Positions 1 to 12,585 of a stretch of DNA of 64,000 bases are shown piece by piece. Below the pieces are notes generated by a model that was not told the DNA's origin, ran no database searches, and saw only the letters and a program-made list of their open reading frames with translations. Source of the DNA: Schistocephalus solidus (taxonomy: Eukaryota > Platyhelminthes > Cestoda > Diphyllobothriidea > Diphyllobothriidae); NCBI GenBank assembly GCA_017591395.1, contig WEDG01005594.1:1-64000 (forward strand), read 5' to 3'. Position 1 is the first letter of the stretch, and each line of letters begins with the position of its first letter. The position numbers were made by a program, and so were the translations under genes.

Positions 1-285
1 CAGGGCACAAACGGAACATAAATGTTCCTAAGCAGATCGGTGAGCCACACACTATCATCATATTCCCGATCGCAACCGACAGCAACGAGCCCGTGGCTTA
101 ATTTTAGAGCGTCTGACCCAAATTCCAAAGGTCGTGGGTTCGAATCGCGGTCCACACTTGGGATGGGGTATGGCTGGTTGACGACGGCTAATAAGCTAGA
201 AATGTCAATTTCGGTCTCCCTTGTCTTTGTCGGTTCCACCTTATCAACAACCAAACCTATCAGGGAGTATGAAAAGATGAATAAT
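1..285 (+). repeat. tRNA-derived SINE fragment, tail followed by head
   Basis: Positions about 92-150 resemble a tRNA, with a B-box-like GGTTCGAATC at 138-147 and a weak A-box-like stretch before it. The following body (to about 250) matches the minus-strand copy at 12.3-12.55 kb and a worse copy at 2.34-2.5 kb. Bases 1-60 match what lies downstream of the body in the 12.3-kb copy. So a tail precedes a head here, as expected of tandem units or of two joined copies. It is probably transcribed by RNA polymerase III when intact. It is not a functional tRNA, because the acceptor stem cannot be drawn. Confidence 0.6.
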
Positions 286-611
286 GCGTCGGCGGGAATA
301 GCTGATGGGGTGTTATTGTCATAGTTGGGTGGACTGGAAAGAGGATGACTGTAGGGAATTTCGCCAAAGTCTTCATAATGGGCAAGTAATTCAGTTGGAA
401 AGGTAACGCTATTTGAAGTTTAGCGTCAGATATCGAGAAAGCGATGAGGAATTTCTAGTACCTAATGCAACTACCCAACCATGCTGATGGCTGATTTCAA
501 GCAGTTGCATGAAATGAGAGATAGCAGGTCTTATAGACGGATGGGCTCGCTTTTGAGCTGAGAGGAAAACTCCTGGGCGCGGAGCAGCAAGATCCATTTA
601 CATACAAAGGT

Positions 612-835
612 CATGAGCACAAGTAACTTGTTGAATGACATTCTTTTAGTAGGCATTACTTCTATGGTCCCCGCGGCAGGGCATAAAATTAGGATTAAAA
701 TTAGGGTTATTGTTAGGGTTAAGGTTCAGCTTGCGGGTACGGTTAGGGTCAGCGCTATGTCTAGGGATATTTTTAGCATCTGGGCCACGGTTAAGGTTTG
801 GTTTAGTGTTAACGTTAGGGTGAGGACACGATAAT
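612..835 (+). repeat. degenerate TTAGGG-like tract
   Basis: Imperfect repeats of the form TTAGGGT, GTTAGGGTTA, AAGGTT and TTAGGGTCAG occur throughout. The animal and flatworm telomere repeat is TTAGGG, so this looks like a decayed interstitial telomere-like or G-rich simple repeat. Similar shorter runs lie at about 1395-1435, 32500-32835 and, on the opposite strand, 24990-25070. The open frame across the tract is a by-product of the repeat and is not called as a gene. Confidence 0.6.
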
Positions 836-2190
836 ATTTACCTTTTCCTACGTCCTATCGAGAGGGGCCATATAAGTCATATCGAACTTCACTGGCTCTT
901 GTTGTGGCATTGGAGCTGTTGCATGGACGTTATTATCGAGAACGTTCCAGAGGACTGGAATTGAATTTCCAAGCAGTTTCCTTTTGTCGGCCAGTTTGGT
1001 TATAACTATCGTAGGAGGAAGGTTAAACTTGGTGCAGTTAACAAGGGAATATGTCGATCTGCCATTAAGGACACTAACTTAAGCTCTGAGAACTGAAATC
1101 AGAAATACTCAAATGAAACTGAGTGTGTTGCTCTAAAATCTGACCCAGTCGTCTAGTCATATGAAGCTTATTTTTATAGAAACTTGCATATTCATTCGAG
1201 TAACTATGCATTTTACGAGTTTTTTCTTCTTAAATTTTGGGTGAAGATCGGTTAACTGACCCTGCATAGTATATGATTCTACGCAATACATACTTATTTG
1301 ATTTGTATAGGCTTACTTTTACTTCTCTTGCCTTTCGGTGCTTCTCCGTAAGGCAACCATCAAGTGTTACCATTGGAGTTAGCTTGTGACTTACGGGTTA
1401 CGGGTTATGGTTAAAGTTTAGGGTTCTTGGGGTTAACGGTAGGCTCCAAACATATGCTGAATTATGGGTAAGGGGTCGGCTATAAACCTTTTCAACTTCG
1501 CTTATATTATCAGTAGTGGTCATCACGAGAGTCGCATTTAACGATACGTTTGTTACACTTTCTCCTATAATGTGATTGGTCATCACGGGCCAAGATATGT
1601 TCACCTGAAATATCTGACACATCTTCTTGGGTTTCATTTCATCCATGCCTTTTATAGCGCGAAACTCGTTATCTCAATAATTTCACAGGCCCAGCGAAAC
1701 GCTTAAAAGTATTTTCCTCATAATTGCGTCTCAATTTCGCTAAGGCATCTTAAAGTTATGAAGGTCGATAAAATTAAAAAATACTTTTTCAAAATAAAAA
1801 AGTCATAATTCACATTATACCGAAAAGACTTGGGCTGGCGGTTGGAAACCTCAGAAACAAAGGATGACAGTGAAATGTTGCTCCTTTTTAAAGACAAACC
1901 CTGAATAAAACACATTTGCTTTAAAAAGGCGTATAAGAAAACATTCTGTATGCAAATAAAGAAACTGCTTGAAAAATGTTAATTTCCTAGTTTAATGAAT
2001 TGTTTCACGACTTTGGCTGCAAAAATCGCAGTCAAGAGTTAGCCGTATCTGTTTGTGAATTGCTTTAGCATTGCGTTACGTGTCAGTGATTCTTACAAAT
2101 AAGCATAAATAGTTCCTTCATTTATGTATTAAATAATTCCATTCTCTATTACCTGTGCACCTTTGCCATCGAAAATACGATCCGGATTTA
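836..2190. other. no recognisable gene
   Basis: AT-rich unique-looking sequence. The open frames are short, overlapping on both strands and resemble no family I recognise. A short TTAGGG-like run lies at about 1395-1435. Confidence 0.5.
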
Positions 2191-2339
2191 CGCGTTGAGT
2201 CCTCCTATTGGTTGGTTGTCGCATCTCGGAGATAACCGATTTGATAATTTGGATGGTAGATGGGTGCGCACCAATCGCTCACACCATCGTCTTGTTGTGC
2301 CTGGCGGGGCTCCATCGCGAGCCCCACCAGGAGCCGCAC

Positions 2340-2500
2340 TTTGGTCAATACATTATGGGCAGAACGACATTACAGACAAATACAAGGGAGACTAGAATAA
2401 ATTTCTGGTTTATTAACCGACATTAGTCAGCTGTACCCGAACCCATGTTTGGTGTGCCCTGAGGTTCAAATCCGATCCGCTAAATTTCAAGATAGTAGCA
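2340..2500 (-). repeat. diverged SINE copy
   Basis: Read on the minus strand this shows the same order as the SINE at 12.3-12.55 kb: a degenerate B-box-like stretch, then a GGTT-AATAA-ACC stem region, CAGAAAT, and a GTCTCCCTTGTATTTGTC block matching the GTTTCCTTTGTCTTTGTA block of that copy. Divergence is high, so this is an old insertion. Confidence 0.5.
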
Positions 2501-2929
2501 GGAAAGTACTGTGTACGACTGCCTGACTTATGTTTTGTTCTTTTGCTCTCAATCGGAAGTGTGAAGACCGTCAATGGTCATGTAGAGCTCTGTATCAGAG
2601 TTTCATGCTTAACTAAGGAGACCACTCTACCCTTTTAAATTTAAAATTCAAATGGGCACAGAAAAATAGAATACAGCTGAATATTTTAACTGGTTAAACC
2701 TTTTACATGTAAAATAACTGAGGTTTGCATTGAAAAGGACGAACGGTCTGCTTAACAGCGAAGTTTGTAAGAGATTGCACAATATTCTCTGCAGTTTCTG
2801 AATCGAATTAATCAATAAGAAATTCCGAAAACAAGTTTTTGTCAAAATAACCATTTACATTACACGTACTACTAGCGAATTTCTTACACCAGTGGTCTTC
2901 AGGATTTAGGTAATCCTTTTCAAATTGAC

Positions 2930-3790
2930 AATTTATATTTTATAAATAAATTGTATATTTAACGCCCAGAGAGCCCCATCATTACAAACTTAGTATCGCG
3001 GTATAAATAAATACAAAGTGGATAATTTCTGCACTATGTGAGCAGCCATATTAACAGCAGAAATGAATAATATGGTAGGCATATCCGATTCAGAACGATT
3101 TGTCATTTTTAAAACAAAAGTCAACAATCTTTGACATATACGGTGAACTAGAAAAGAAGCAGTAAAAACTCCTACAGTTAAATCAGAAGTGGAGTTCGAC
3201 GAGCCGCCAATTTAAAAAAAACTAGGAGGAAGAAACTGCTTCACTAAAAAATTAATAGCTAGATGCAATGGGATAGTATTGGGATGTTGCTGACAACGTA
3301 TGAGGGTTCGGAACGCTCCTTGTCGGGTGAGAGATAATATAGCAGTCAGCGCTACTGTTTATAAACACCAGTGGAGGTGAGAGAGGACGAACTCATCGTA
3401 GACAACATGGTCGAAACGAAGAGGGGACAGTAGAGGTCACGAGATCATCATCGAGATGCGACCTTGCTGACTGCATAGTCCATCACCAAAGAGGCGAAAC
3501 CATCAGAACCTGCCTCGATCATCAACTGAACCTGGAGACCATCGTCAGGGTTGCAAAATCGGAAAAAAATATCAAGGTTGTCAAGAGTTGGCGATGCAAG
3601 TTTAAAAAGGGAGGACGAAAAAGTGAATGCAAAGATTGACTCTGCAGAGGATGATAGAAATATAATAAGAAACCAATATAATATCAAGGGATGCATTATG
3701 GCATCTACCCCGAGGTAAACAGGGTAGTGTGAGCAGCATTTGATCATGATTTTATACTCCAGCGCCAACTTTTAGGTACCATAACATGTT
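2930..3790 (+). repeat. dispersed repeat, copy A (uninterrupted)
   Basis: Its reverse complement matches 48.2-48.94 kb and then 51.28-51.41 kb, in the same order with only point differences. Copy A therefore shows the state of copy B before a LINE was inserted there. The minus strand carries an open frame (3448-3768) of about 106 residues with a hydrophobic stretch, but copy B has stops in it, so coding is unproven. The 5' side at 2930-2960 is AT-rich and corresponds to the (TTA)n end of copy B. I do not recognise the family; it could be the 3' part of a LINE or a non-autonomous element. Confidence 0.6.
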
Positions 3791-3799
3791 CCCAGTCAC

Positions 3800-4268
3800 C
3801 TGTTTGTTTGCTGTCCCTTCAATCCATATTTATGTGACATGCACAGGTGCAGATGAAAGGGAAAAAAGTTGACAAGCACTTATTTCCTGGTAGCATATGT
3901 CAAACTAAGTTTACAAGAGACACACACACCAGGATTCCCAAAACCAGGGGGTAAGAAGGGGCCATTGCCGTCTGACTCCCAGTTCACTGGTCAGCCACTC
4001 AACACACTCACACAACACACACTGGGCCGACGACGTGATCTGGTCTAAGCGTCAGTTAGCAGCGTTCCAAGGTACGACTTTTAGTAAATCGTGAGAATAT
4101 CAAGTTCGGATCACAAATGCAACATATAAGGCAAATAGAGAAGGAACCGAGGATGATACTTCCTTCTCAGTGAGATGCACTGGCTAAAAACACGTTTTGT
4201 GTGGCGTTGCGTGTGATCGTACATGATTTAGAGGCCAATGATAAGGGATTTAGTAATGCAGAATGTCC
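3800..4268. other. no gene seen
   Basis: Contains a short CA-rich stretch (about 3918-3930 and 3995-4022) and otherwise no recognisable content. Confidence 0.4.
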
Positions 4269-4640
4269 TACCGCAGGTTTTCAGGAAGACGCATGTGGGC
4301 GAGTAGGACCATGCGGTGAGTGAAGGTGCGTGAACAGATCAGATAGTTGAGTCAGGTGCGGTGAATGTATGTTGGTGCTCCTGGCACTGGTTCACCGGTT
4401 TCCGTGCGATGGATTCGCAAGTGACCGATCAGGCCGATGCGTGATGTGCAAGCGTGAGCACAATGTGGACAGGATAGGTCAGAAGTTTGTGCTGCTGGTA
4501 CTGCTGGTCACACTATATGGAGGACTGGTGATGGGAATGCTGATGAGTGCGCAAGACGGGGTAGATAATTCAGCATCACTGTGGGTACCACTTTTGTAGA
4601 TGCGCATGTGACGGAGCAGGCCCCTGTGAAGTGCATTTTC
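4269..4640 (-). pseudogene. decayed C2H2 zinc-finger repeat
   Basis: On the minus strand, 4471-4409 encodes a clean C2H2 finger: C-P-H-C, twelve residues, then H-L-R-I-H. It is followed by RTETGEPVPGAPTY and, after an in-frame TGA, a second degenerate finger that keeps one Cys and SRTFTHRM-VLLAHMR but has lost the first Cys and the last His. Upstream on the same strand is another finger end (RGLLRHMRIYKSG) and a Ser/Thr-rich linker. From memory, strings of such fingers with this linker are very abundant in diphyllobothriid genomes, so this is probably a dispersed repeat and not a host transcription factor. Stops and lost ligands make this copy non-functional. Confidence 0.55.
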
Positions 4641-6412
4641 TCGTGAAAAAGATAAGGTAGGATTTGGTCTGCCCAGTCAAACAGTCAGATCTTCGAGTTT
4701 CTCCACCATACCTTGCCCGTTATTCTCCTGTTTAGGAGAATGACCTTTTTCAGGATCGCACATCATCGCTGTTTGCTTACCGAGCTTCTTAATAACTAGC
4801 ATATTTTAAATGCCAACCATAGCGCCTTTTTGGAAACGAGATTTCATCTTCGCTGAAAGAAATGAAAGAGGAGAATTGACTTTACTTTCAATATCATGAA
4901 GTATTACTTGACTCTCACCTGTTTGACTTTATCCAGTGAAGATTCCCTAAAAATGGGTTTCATTCGGGAATATATCGGACCTAAAACATCGAAAGCACCC
5001 GATAACGACCGCGCGCAAACTAATCTAGGAAAGATTTAAGTTTAGGTTTTTGAGGGCAATAAGTACTTCTTTTAAACTGAAAACTGTTATTGTTTTTTTA
5101 AATTCTTTTTTTAGTCCTGTCATGTTGACCTCGCAACCAAGCATTCAATCTTACTACTTTATGCTCAAATTTAAGCACAGCATATTACGATTAGCTCAGC
5201 TACATATTCGGTGGACACATTTTTGTTACTCGGTATAAAAATAACCGTCACCGAACCGCATGTCTGCAAGATGAAATAGCACTTGCTTGAAAACTGCGCT
5301 GCATTAAATACATTGAGGAATTTTATTAGTTGTATAAGCATACAATCACACCAACTACACCCGCATTCACTGAAGGAAAGTGAGGAAGAAACCTTTTTGA
5401 TGGCCAACGGCCATTCTGAATGAAGTAACCATGTAACTTATAAGACGTCTGATGATCTGGCCAAAAACAATGTCGATAAACGCTATCTTCTAAGGAGAAA
5501 ACCGAGTTGCTGCGCAAAAACGAGGCACAGACGAGTGATCATGAATCCTGTCTTCGCCAGACAGTGACAGGAAATGCCAGAATGGTAATTGATGAGTCAT
5601 CTTCTGTATACTGCAAAACATGGCTCGCATCAAGCTGTGAAAGCTCGCTGTTTGAAGGTGGCTACAGTTGGCCTTCAAACCAGCCAATCAGTGGCGACTG
5701 GAATAGCTAAAGTCCCATGGGATTGGCGTTCCAGTGTGCATGCCGGCAGATAGCAGATGCCATAACGGCTTGAAGTTCTGACCTAGCAAGTACTATGACA
5801 CTTTTTTATCTTTGGATTGGAGGAAGTTAAATAAGACAAAGTTGGTGAAACACACAAAAATTTTAATGACGTCATAAAGTTTAGTGACTTCTTGTTAAAT
5901 TGTTCACGGCTCCCTATGAAAACATTCCAGAGCGATCGTACGGGATAGGTGCATAAACGGCCGGAAATGTTGATCCTGTGGCATCAGAATTCTGAACCAA
6001 TGGCAAACTTGGCTGTGCTTTGGCTTAACTCTGTGCATGTCCTTGGATAAACAACAGAAAGGAAGGCTAATAAGTTTGCCCGACAGCTACATATGTACAT
6101 GTGTGCGTCTAACCCACCTTGCTCAAATGTCAACTGCTCAAATTTGATGGCGTAAATAGTTGCAAGTTTAAACAATAGCCTTTTATGGATAGTACTGACC
6201 AAAACCCGAATCTCAAGTTCGTTCTGCATACAAGCCTCTATTTCCGTAAATAAAGAAGTCGACAAAAGTATGAATAAACATTTTTGTTTTAAGTTATTAG
6301 AGAATAGCTCGTATATTAGAAAGGCACACCGTATTCTAAGACAGAGGCGAGTATAAGAAAGAGATCTGGTACAATTGCAACAAAGGCAGTAAAAAAATAA
6401 ATTTCCGACAAA
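4641..6412. other. no recognisable gene
   Basis: Lies downstream of the Kelch gene's stop codon. Short open frames on both strands overlap one another and match nothing I know. Confidence 0.45.
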
Positions 6413-9400
6413 TCAGAAAAACTCTAGAGGAATAGAACCGGCGGCTTCGATTGTCTGCATGAAGAAGGGTGAACGAATGTCTACCCACTCCCAGTTGTCC
6501 ACGTCAGCTTGTTCATCCGGCGGGGACTTTGATGGCTTAAGAAAATTGTAATTGACTTGAGACGTGTTGCAGAAATGGACAGAAAGTAATTGTGCCCTGA
6601 CTGTGAGCAGACAGATCGGAGGCAAGCAAGCAAGATAGGTACAAAAACAAGTTTCCGCCTACCTGCCTATTTGGCAGATGAAATTGCTCCACACTGTCCG
6701 AAGGTTGACGATAATGACCTAAAATACGAACAAAAAGCTGAAAGGTCGAATGATGGCTAAAGTAACTGGAATAAGTTTTGGTGGGCAGGAAAAATTAATG
6801 AAAATCCCAAAAAAGGATTGTTTATTTGTACCTTTCCCGGTAGGAGAGGCGATAAAAAAACGCCTAGTAATACAATTGGCTCTGAGCTAATTTGCAGTTC
6901 AATTGGGGTTATGGTTACTAGAAGGTTGCATTAAGATTGGCGATCGAGTTGAACCGCCTTCAAAAATGCATTTCACTCATGTTTTAGGGGTTACATGTAG
7001 CTAGTAGGTAGGTGTGGGTAGGTAGATAGTACATGTGGTGCGATATGGCTCCACCTATAAGCCTCAAATATACTAATGGCTGCCTGTTGGCAGTTAAATG
7101 AATATTTCGTGGTTATCTGGCTGTGGCTGAGAAAATTCTCCCCAAATATTTTATCAATTTTCAGTCCACGCCTATGAGCCTTCAAGTAGACTTATTGACT
7201 CCAAGTTAGCGATTAATTCTGAGTAGATTAAAAAGCAGCAACTGACGTTTTACTCTGAAATTTGGGGGCCGAAAACTGGATACCACTTCCAAATTTAGAA
7301 GCTTTTTATCGTTTACTCCTACGTTGGCAAAGCCACAAGAGCGCATAAAAGAAGTATTTTTTATTATCAAAAAGGTTATAGGAAAGGGTAAACTGTAGAA
7401 CATGCTCTGGGATAATAACCTTTCCGATGAGTAATTTCTGCTGCGCTTGCCGATCAAAGATTTTTTTATAAGGGAAGGTTAGGATTACGTGCTTGAAGAT
7501 GGGAGAAAATTTGCAATTCCGATGCCTTGCTTTTTTTAATTTTTTCTGATTTGTGTGGTCTGGTGACAAAAACGAAAGGAATTGAAAGGACTTTAGAGCG
7601 GAAAGAACCTTTGACTATGATTTTGCTTTCAAGAGCGTAAAAAATAATGGAAATTTTACTAATAATCAGGCAATGCCAAATAAATATATAATTTATTAGA
7701 GATCAGCAGTTCCATTTGGCAGCATCTTTAAGGGTTGAATGCTTTAGAAATTTAGTAAAAAGGGCGTCGCCAGAAAAGACCATTCTGCCTACGATAACTA
7801 ACCCACTGAGTAAGCTTTTCTGAGCGAACCTATGACAGGTTGTGTTCAGAAATACTGCTGACCTAAATGCGCACGAAATTTATTAGATTTCTTTATTTTG
7901 ATCATAACTTACCAACCCCTTAAAAGTTTCCGTTTTATTTTGATAAATTCACACAAAATGAGCATCAAAGAAATCTAAAGCAGAATTCTAAAATTAACTT
8001 ACACTAACCCCCTGGCAAAATGTTAACGGAGTAAATTCGACTTATTCTATATGACTGGCCAGCAGCAGCTCATTTGAAGTCTGCCTAAATTTAAAGAATA
8101 CTTTTTAAGTGTCCAACGTGCCTACCTACCTAATGCAAAAAGGCTATTTCTGTGTGAGATGAGCGAAAACTCTTCTCTGGCCTGATGCATGGACTGTACA
8201 AGGGTCCACTGTCCCAGCGGATTCTCGATGGTTGGCGGCTGGAACATTTCAACTGACTTGACGACGGAGCTGCTGTGGGAGAGACCGCCGGCCGCGAAGA
8301 TGTAGCCGGCGTGTTCACACGCGGAGAGGAAGCAGCGAGCCCGGTTCATGGAAGCTGCTGGCTGCCAAAAGCTCCCGCCTTCCTCAGGCTGCCAGTGGCC
8401 GCTTTCGGAAACCTGTTCTGGCACACAGCAGTATTCCACACATGAGAAGTATTCCGAATCAGTAAGTCCACCAATCACGAAAAGCCGTCCATCAGGAATG
8501 GCAACGGACGCTGAAGCTCGCCGCGCTTGGGCAAGAGGAGGTAGGGGAATCCACCTGATTGAAATTAATGCATTTAAACAGTCAACAGCATTGTTAACTT
8601 TAGGTATCCGTTTACCACATCTCGAATATGCAGGAGAAACAAATGATTAAATCATGCAACAATATGATATGTTCAGACAAAGAAGTACCCATTGGCATTT
8701 TGACGTCGCATACAATTTTATGGGAGATTAAGTCAAAGCTGAAAGCAGGTGACAGTTTTTATTTCTTACTTGAATATTTACGAGAATTCAACTGGTTTGA
8801 ACATTTCACATGTCAAACCCAATAATTTATGACAAGTAGCCGGCTTATCTGATGAAATGTTGACCAAATTCTGAAGATAATTTTTGACTAAAAATGTCCC
8901 TATATAAGGTTGTAACATTATATAATGTAACAAAAATATACAATACTTCAGTCACACCAGAATGCTGGCTTTTGAACGCCCATCTTCTCGGTCACCGTTA
9001 AAGACCACGCTTGACAAAATAACTACTGTTAAACAGCATGCATTTTTCATATTGATTTTGAATGTCCTAGTATATTAAAATCTGCTCGAAAGAAAACATG
9101 TATGAAATATCCCTTTGTGGTGAATTAACCCTCAAAGTTACTGCTTAAAGAAAATAAATTTTATTCCTTAAAAAAATTCACAATAGCCATTATTTTAGCA
9201 TCGTAGCTGGTCATCTGTGAAAGCTGGTTAGGAAGTGTACAATCTAGTACACATTAATTGCCAAATGGTTTGTCCCATGTAAAAACGAAGAACAATGCAT
9301 GTGTCCAGGAGGTAGTGTGAAAAGCTTAAGCGCAAGTGCATCTGAAAGTTCAGTTCACAAGTATTTGGGAATAATTCGAGTTTTTAAACAAAAAAAACCA

Positions 9401-12400
9401 TTACCCAAAGTATAAATCCTAAAGTAGACGTAAGTCACAATCAAATGAATAAAATAATTTATATTTTATTATCATTCATTATGAAATATATTTGAATTTA
9501 TAAGTGCACTGGAAATACATGTGAAAACATCATTTGTAGTCATTGTAACCGAATGTAATTTTTGCGGGCGTCAAGAAGGAAGCTCGTTTTAGGCCCCACC
9601 CATAAAACCCAAATTACCATCACTCCTGTATTACGCAGGTCGGGGGTTATTCTTTTGTTCAATGCTGCTTCCCGATATGTTGTAGTGACTGAAATATTGT
9701 AGGATTAGACTGCATGATAATCAGAACTACAATCCCACCTTAGTTATCCTTTTTAGTGGCGCTTAACAATTTATGAGCTAGGCCAGCCACTATGCAATGC
9801 GGTTATCAGCATTCAGTCACAATTCCTGGCAAAGATGGATTCTAAGGTTACAGTCATACATATTTTGTCTTAAGTTGTATAAAATGGGGATAAATGCACT
9901 TTGTTGGTTCGGTCTGGACCATCTGCGCCGGGTGTGGGCATGTCCGTGTTTTTAGTTTTTGATGGTGATGAAGCTTATTCGTATCTGAAAGAAAGCAGGA
10001 TAAAGCCGAAGCAAGGTGGTATCAGTCGGCGTTCCCCCTTTGATGATACCCCATGGGATTGACTTTTTGGTGACCTGACCAAAGGGTGCGGGGGCTGACA
10101 ACAGTTTGCAACCACAGCTGGCTATTCCAATGGGTTTGAATCTCAGGTCCTGCCTAACCTGGGGTTGAATAGGGCTGTCTAGCAAGGACTCATAAGCCGC
10201 AAATGCCCATACGAGTTCTCCCTGGTCTTTTTAGATACTCTCCTTCTGCGTAGTCTTCTGTTTGTTGTACGACTGCTTCTAAAGGCTCTGAAGTAAGCTG
10301 CAAGGCGCAAAGAGATGAAAAAGCCTCGTAACGCAATCGGTGAAGACACTTCCACCGCCCTATCAAGTAAGCCACAGGCTCGTTTTCTTGTCAGTTGTGA
10401 TCGTGCATATTAACTGAATTGGAGGTGCGTTGGCCGATCGGGTTAGGGGCCATAAGCTTCCCATCGTGCCTCCTGGTGTGGTAGTTGCATGGAAAGCAGA
10501 AGTAGATACCAAAGGAGAGTGCCGACAGAGTCAAGGGGGGATCGAATGGCCAGTTCTGACTAGTTAGCTGTCCTAAATGCTGGATTGATTAACGTTCGAT
10601 GACCAACGAACGTGAAGTAGAGGCTTCATTGCAGCAAAACATAGATATTGGTATGGCTGGTTGCCTTCCCAGTTTTTCCTGTCTTTCTCCGGTCTCCTTT
10701 AAACATATAGTGGCTCAGATGTAAGAGAAAAAAAAGAGCATGAATTGTACGCCAAGAATGTGGGTGAAAGTTGATATCTGAAAGGATGCGCTGAAAAGAT
10801 GATCGCGAGATGCCCACCTGTGTAGAAACACGTCTCTGGGATTTTTGTGTAATTTGCCTTATAATGCTGCGATTAAATCTTAACCAGCAGTTTCCTCAGT
10901 TATTTACGTTTTCAATGTTGCTTGTTCATTAGAATGTTTGTCGAAAATTCGTAGAATTTAGATTATGATGGAGGTGATGTATCAGGTGATTCATTTAAAT
11001 GTTCACTCATCACCTTCGTAGCTCTGACCCAATAAATGCTAACTGTTAAAAGCTTAAAACCATTCTCAAATGAAAGAGGACGATAATAAATTTAAAATTC
11101 GCTAAAACGAGGATAAGGACGTGTACAATGAAAGTGGTATGAACACGGTCTACTGAAGGTTCATGTGAAATGTTTACATTTTGAACATTTGCTGTGACTT
11201 TATGTAATAAACTTATGTTTCCATTTAATTGTAAACGTTTAATAATAATAATAATAATAATAAGGGTTCAGTGAAAATCTGACCACCTTGTATATGGATT
11301 TGTTTTGACCATGTTTTATTTTGCCCAGCTTAAAAACCGGTAAAAAATACTTGCTTTATCAGCATAAAACGAGTTTAAAATATTGTGAGAGATTACATAA
11401 ACACTGTATGGACCTACCTATCCTCCTTCGGTAGAAACAGTTCACATGATGCTAGTTCTTCGTATTCAGCACCGATGCCCCCACAGACCACGATTGCGTC
11501 ACCAACCCTGGAGGCAGAAGCCTCGCCACGTGCCTCTGACATTGAAGCTGCCAATCGGCCGCGGCGAGTTTTCACGCTAAAGGCCTTCACCAAGTTCGTA
11601 TTGCGATCCCGAACAATGCCACCGATTATAAAGATTTGATCTATTTAAAGACGTTCAAAAGGTACCCGCACGCACGTAAGTGAACCAAGAAAGGACGATG
11701 TGTGTATTTTTAATGACAATCAGTTAGCTGTTATGTACTTTTTAATTGTAATTTTTAAGCCATTTCATCAAGAATTATAAAGTAATAAAAAAGTGTGGAC
11801 TGTCTGCGCCGTACTCGAGCGTATGTTTGTGTTGCCAGTCCCAGCTGGTAGTCAGGGTAATGATTGGCTAAATGAAGGCAGAATAAGCCCGAAACAGACT
11901 GTATCAATCTACCCATATGCTCTGTCGTGTCTCCTCTCTGCTTGGGGCGGCAGCTTCGGTCGATGAGGGTACTGACGACTACTGCCAACGTGCGAACGCC
12001 GACCCCCGACCAGATTGAGAACAAGCCATCACCCGCCCTCCCCCAGTCCACCACGGACTCAGTGAACATGCAAAGGATGAAACACCACCCTGCTCATCAA
12101 ACAGCATGATGACTGAGGATCTCCACCCCAACCCGGCCCCTCCTCTACTCAAATTCAAAAACCTTAGTAATCCCGTATGAGCCGAAATGTTACCACTTAT
12201 AAATACTGTGAGGCGCGGTACAATATTTACCTCCGACGATGAAATCTTGTTTGATTTTGAAACGTCAGGAGAATATACAATGGTTCCCGTGATCGTGTGG
12301 GGCTCACCGATCTGTTTAAGGAACATGTATGTTCCGTTGTGCCCTGAAGCTCAGACGAAGAGCCCTCGCAGGCGGTCGCATAGCGACGTGTAACATATGA

Positions 12401-12543
12401 TGAAATGGAACCTACAAAGACAAAGGAAACCAGAATGGCCATTTCTGGCTTATTAGCCGTCATCAGCCAGTCATACCCAATACCAGGTGTGCCACACCTG
12501 GGATTCGAACCCGCGAGCTTTGGCATTTGGGTCGAACGCTCTA

Positions 12544-12585
<42 letters not shown>

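Noticed and set aside
92..150. tRNA gene
   Set aside because: The B box is good, but acceptor and anticodon stems do not form, and the sequence continues into a SINE body found elsewhere.
11385..11639. 84-codon plus-strand frame
   Set aside because: It is the antisense shadow of Kelch exon 6 (11640-11418, minus).
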